Source: Candidatus Hydrogenedentota bacterium
GTDB lineage: Bacteria > Hydrogenedentota > Hydrogenedentia > Hydrogenedentales > CAITNO01
Direction of reading: 5' to 3'
NCBI GenBank assembly: GCA_022710255.1
Contig: JAKLHG010000150.1
Span: 1-8,263 of the forward strand
DNA length: 8,263 bases
Shown here: positions 6,494 to 8,263 of the stretch, piece by piece
Layout of the letters: every line of letters starts with the position of its first letter
Position numbering within the stretch: position 1 is the stretch's first letter
Position numbers and translations under genes: made by a program
The notes under the pieces: generated by a model
Database searches by the model: none
What the model was told of the DNA's origin: nothing
Seen by the model: the letters and a program-made list of their open reading frames with translations, nothing else

Positions 6494-7249
6494 ATGCATA
6501 AATCCACAGACCTACCGGATGACCGGGATGCCCTTGATGCGGTTGGGGCGACCTATGCAAAAAACGCGCCCCAGGACCGAGTTATCCGCGAATTGATAGC
6601 GCGCACATTTGAACCGCATTTAAACACAGCCATGCGCGGCCTCCAGTTGGGATTTGCCGAAGGGGTGGACACACGGCTGATCGCCCCGAAAGTCGCCCGG
6701 CTGGATGTGGTGGAAGGCAGCCGGGCCTTCTATGAGGCGGGTCTGAGAAGCGGTCTTGCCAATACGGTATTTCATCATGCCCTGTTCGAAACCTTTCTCC
6801 CCGCGTTGTCGGACGGCGCCTATGATGCCGTATTCGTCATCTACGTTCTTGAACATGTTCAAGACCCCCCGGGATTACTGCAACTGGCCCGCAGGGTGTT
6901 ATCCCCGTCGGGACGACTTTTCATCGTTGTGCCCAATGCCCGCGCGTTGTCACGCCAACTGGCTCTGCGCATGGGCCTGCTTTCCAGCCTATATGACTTG
7001 ACGGAAAATGATTTAAACCATGGCCACCGGCGCGTCTATGATCGATCCTCTCTTGCCCGGGACATTGAAACCGCCCATCTGCGTATTGTCGAAGAAGGGG
7101 GTATTATGTTGAAGATATTGTCCGACTTCCAACTGAATACGCTTATTGAACAGGGTATTCTAGGGTCCGGGCAAATTGACGGGCTCTACCGACTGGGATT
7201 CGATTATCCGGATCTTTGCGGGTCCTTGTATGCGGTTTGTGAAGTTTGA
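6494..7249 (+). CDS. Class I SAM-dependent methyltransferase
   Basis: The 251-aa protein has the Methyltransf_11/23-type layout and no signal peptide, so it is cytoplasmic. Motif I appears as LQLGFAEG at 50-57, less glycine-rich than the usual [DE]xGxGxG. The strand LDVVEGS at 70-76 carries Glu74, the likely contact to the SAM ribose. The YDAVFVIYVLEHVQDP stretch at 110-125 is the classic motif II region of UbiE/UbiG-like enzymes, and GRLFIVVPNAR at 140-150 is the next strand. The acceptor cannot be read from the sequence. The C-terminal NHGHRRVYD at 175-183 is common in methyltransferases of cell-surface polysaccharide loci, an association rather than proof. It sits between two exported carbohydrate-related proteins, with a 59-bp gap before it and a 72-bp gap after it. 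Confidence 0.85.
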   Translation: MHKSTDLPDDRDALDAVGATYAKNAPQDRVIRELIARTFEPHLNTAMRGLQLGFAEGVDTRLIAPKVARLDVVEGSRAFYEAGLRSGLANTVFHHALFETFLPALSDGAYDAVFVIYVLEHVQDPPGLLQLARRVLSPSGRLFIVVPNARALSRQLALRMGLLSSLYDLTENDLNHGHRRVYDRSSLARDIETAHLRIVEEGGIMLKILSDFQLNTLIEQGILGSGQIDGLYRLGFDYPDLCGSLYAVCEV

Positions 7250-7306
7250 GCCCTATGGTGTACCCTCATGATGTCGTTCGTTCCTGTTTCCAGTTACCCC
7301 CTATTC

Positions 7307-7312
7307 AAGGAG
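7307..7312 (+). promoter_or_regulatory. Ribosome binding site of the DUF1080 gene
   Basis: AAGGAG lies nine bases before the ATG at 7322. This decides the start: the earlier ATG codons at 7268 and 7271 would put 17-18 extra residues before a normal signal peptide. Confidence 0.7.
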
Positions 7313-7321
7313 AAGCGTAGT

Positions 7322-8044
7322 ATGAAAACCATCACGTTGATTTGTAGCCTTTCCTCGATCGTTTTCTCGGCGCATGCCGGGGACTGTATTGCAACCGGAC
7401 CACTTACCCATCCGGATAGTTCCGGCTGGCAGGATCTGTTTGCGCCGGACTTGACCAATACCATCAAGCCCGAAGGCGTGTGGACCTTTGAAAACGGCGA
7501 GCTTACCGCGAGCAAGGATGAGGCCATCTGGTCCGAAAAAGACTACGAGAATTTTATTCTGGACCTGGAGTTCAAAAACGCCGAAGAAACCAACAGCGGC
7601 GTGATTGTCTATTGCAGCGATGTCAAGGACTGGATTCCAAACGCGGTAGAAATTCAGATCGCTGACGACTTTGCCAGAAAATGGGCGGAATCGCCTAAAT
7701 CCTGGCAGTGTGGCGCCATATTCGGCCATCTTCCCGCAAAGAAGAGCATGGTCAAAAAGCCCGGAGAATGGAACCGGTTCACCATACGGTGCATGGGCAA
7801 ACATATCGATGTCGCCCTCAACGGTGAGCACATCGTTTCTATGGACATGGATGAATATACCTCTGCGAAAACCAACCCGGACGGCAGCGAAATCCCCGCA
7901 TGGCTCAGTAAACCCAAAAGCACATTGCCTACCAAGGGCAAAGTGGGATTCCAGGGCAAGCATGCAGGGGCACCCATCTGGTTCCGCAACATAAAAATAA
8001 AGGAAATGCAACAAGTGACGGTTGGCTCACCTGCGCAACCCTGA
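7322..8044 (+). CDS. Secreted DUF1080 (3-keto-disaccharide hydrolase-like) protein
   Basis: The 240-aa protein carries a Sec signal peptide with a likely cut after SAHA (residue 19). The mature part is a single DUF1080 domain, a jelly-roll fold related to laminarin-type lectins and glucanases and annotated in Pfam as 3-keto-disaccharide hydrolase. Family hallmarks in order are WQDLF at 36-40, VWTFENGELTA at 53-63, NSGVIVY at 91-97, VEIQI at 109-113, GAIFG at 131-135, GEWNRF at 148-153, VALNG at 164-168, and the closing KVGFQGKHAGAPIWFRNIKI segment at 207-226. Length is normal for a single-domain member. This family is strongly expanded in Planctomycetes, Verrucomicrobia and relatives. It is the last gene of the plus-strand cluster. 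Catalysis is plausible, but a purely binding role is not excluded. Confidence 0.88.
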   Translation: MKTITLICSLSSIVFSAHAGDCIATGPLTHPDSSGWQDLFAPDLTNTIKPEGVWTFENGELTASKDEAIWSEKDYENFILDLEFKNAEETNSGVIVYCSDVKDWIPNAVEIQIADDFARKWAESPKSWQCGAIFGHLPAKKSMVKKPGEWNRFTIRCMGKHIDVALNGEHIVSMDMDEYTSAKTNPDGSEIPAWLSKPKSTLPTKGKVGFQGKHAGAPIWFRNIKIKEMQQVTVGSPAQP

Positions 8045-8079
8045 TTAAGGCCTGCGTTCTCCCGGCTAAACGAATAATC

Positions 8080-8107
8080 TTTTTCAGTTGCCGTGCCAAC
8101 TGAAAAA
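8080..8107. repeat. Hairpin-forming inverted repeat downstream of the DUF1080 gene
   Basis: TTTTTCAGTTG, a 6-base loop (CCGTGC) and CAACTGAAAAA form a perfect 11-bp stem 35 bases after the stop at 8044. The tracts are arranged T-stem-A on both strands, the reverse of a classical terminator, so termination is possible but not clearly encoded. It also lies in the 3' exon of the group II intron. Confidence 0.55.
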
Positions 8108-8110
8108 CTT

Positions 8111-8146
8111 TGTTGGACTAAATGCTAACCCGTGCGGTGTCCAACA
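8111..8146. repeat. Second inverted repeat, 8-bp arms with 20-base spacer
   Basis: TGTTGGAC at 8111-8118 is exactly matched by GTCCAACA at 8139-8146. It follows the previous hairpin after only three bases. The two together make a compact structured block between the DUF1080 gene and the intron end. I do not recognise it as a known element. Confidence 0.45.
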
Positions 8147-8187
8147 CACGCAATACCAGATAGAACCCAAACCACAGGAGGCGCTTG
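8118..8187 (-). other. Short open frame in the intron's 3' exon, possible gene tail
   Basis: Reading minus from 8186 gives 22 sense codons, with a hydrophobic and arginine-rich product containing LLWFGFYLVLRVLD, before a TAG at 8118-8120. If the group II intron interrupted a gene, this could be its last segment. There is no start codon context inside the window, and the stretch is short enough to be chance. Confidence 0.2.
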
Positions 8188-8263
8188 ATAGGGGTAGGGA
8201 AGGCTTGTTGCCAAGCCTCCCCTCCCTCCGAACCGTGCGAGCGGATTTCCCGCACACGGCTCT
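8188..8263 (-). mobile_element. Group II intron, 3' end only (domains V and VI)
   Basis: On the minus strand the last 76 bases fold as the catalytic tail of a group II intron. Domain V is followed after one base by a long stem, domain VI. Its AGGCTTG arm pairs with CAAGCCT around a GCAA loop, and the stem continues through G·U, three G-C pairs and an A-U pair. An unpaired A at 8195 interrupts it before three more G-C pairs. That A is 8 nt from the predicted intron end (..CCCCTAT, ending at 8188), where the branch-point adenosine of self-splicing group II introns belongs. The ending AT fits the AY rule. The intron runs out of the window, so the 5' domains and any intron-encoded reverse transcriptase are not visible. 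Confidence 0.85.
8230..8262 (-). ncRNA. Group II intron domain V
   Basis: This 33-nt hairpin begins GAGCCG and ends CGGTTC, the near-invariant ends of domain V. GAGCCGTG pairs with CACGGTTC (one G·U), a T·G pair and a two-base bulge follow, and GCGG/CCGC closes a GAAAT loop. The AGC near the 5' strand corresponds to the catalytic triad that binds the active-site metals. The usual length is 34 nt. Confidence 0.85.

Noticed and set aside
1..8263. CRISPR array, tRNA or rRNA
   Set aside because: No regularly spaced direct repeats, tRNA cloverleaf with the conserved T-arm, or rRNA signature sequence was found by reading both strands.

Overview
The window is a moderately GC-rich bacterial segment with seven protein-coding genes in two divergent blocks, and the tail of a mobile intron at the right edge. 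The gene mix suggests a Gram-negative bacterium of the Planctomycetes-Verrucomicrobia-Lentisphaerae/Kiritimatiellae or Hydrogenedentes type. It combines an exported DUF1080 (3-keto-disaccharide hydrolase-like) protein, a Tat-exported DUF4838-like protein and a CBM9-like lipoprotein. This placement is an inference from family composition, not from a marker gene.

Left block, minus strand (about 4434 down to 136). A well-spaced promoter candidate (TTGAAG, 17 nt, TATCAT) precedes trpD, the anthranilate phosphoribosyltransferase of tryptophan synthesis, which probably starts at a TTG codon. After 108 bp come two GTPase genes that overlap by 7 bases (ATGTTGA). The first encodes a short, nearly G-domain-only protein of 284 aa. 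The second encodes a 716-aa bacterial dynamin-like protein with a C-terminal glycine-zipper membrane segment and a charged helical tail. A 12-bp perfect hairpin with a T-rich tail closes this unit at 136-166.

Right block, plus strand (about 4494 to 8044). A second promoter candidate and a leader containing nine consecutive G precede four genes: a Tat-exported DUF4838-like protein, a lipoprotein with a CBM9-like fold, a cytoplasmic SAM-dependent methyltransferase and a secreted DUF1080 protein. Three of the four are extracytoplasmic and carbohydrate-related. The set therefore looks like a small glycan-handling cluster, although the substrate cannot be read from the sequence.

Right edge, minus strand (8188-8263). 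The last 76 bases fold as domains V and VI of a group II intron, with a bulged branch-point adenosine 8 nt from the predicted 3' splice site. The intron body and any reverse transcriptase lie outside the window. The flanking 3' exon (8045-8187) holds two inverted repeats and a short open frame. The 135 bases at the left edge hold no gene I can support.

The best candidate for an under-described system is the coupled GTPase pair: a full-length dynamin-like protein with a truncated partner whose guanine-specificity motif is altered. It resembles other paired bacterial dynamin-like proteins in layout but sits behind a tryptophan biosynthesis gene.
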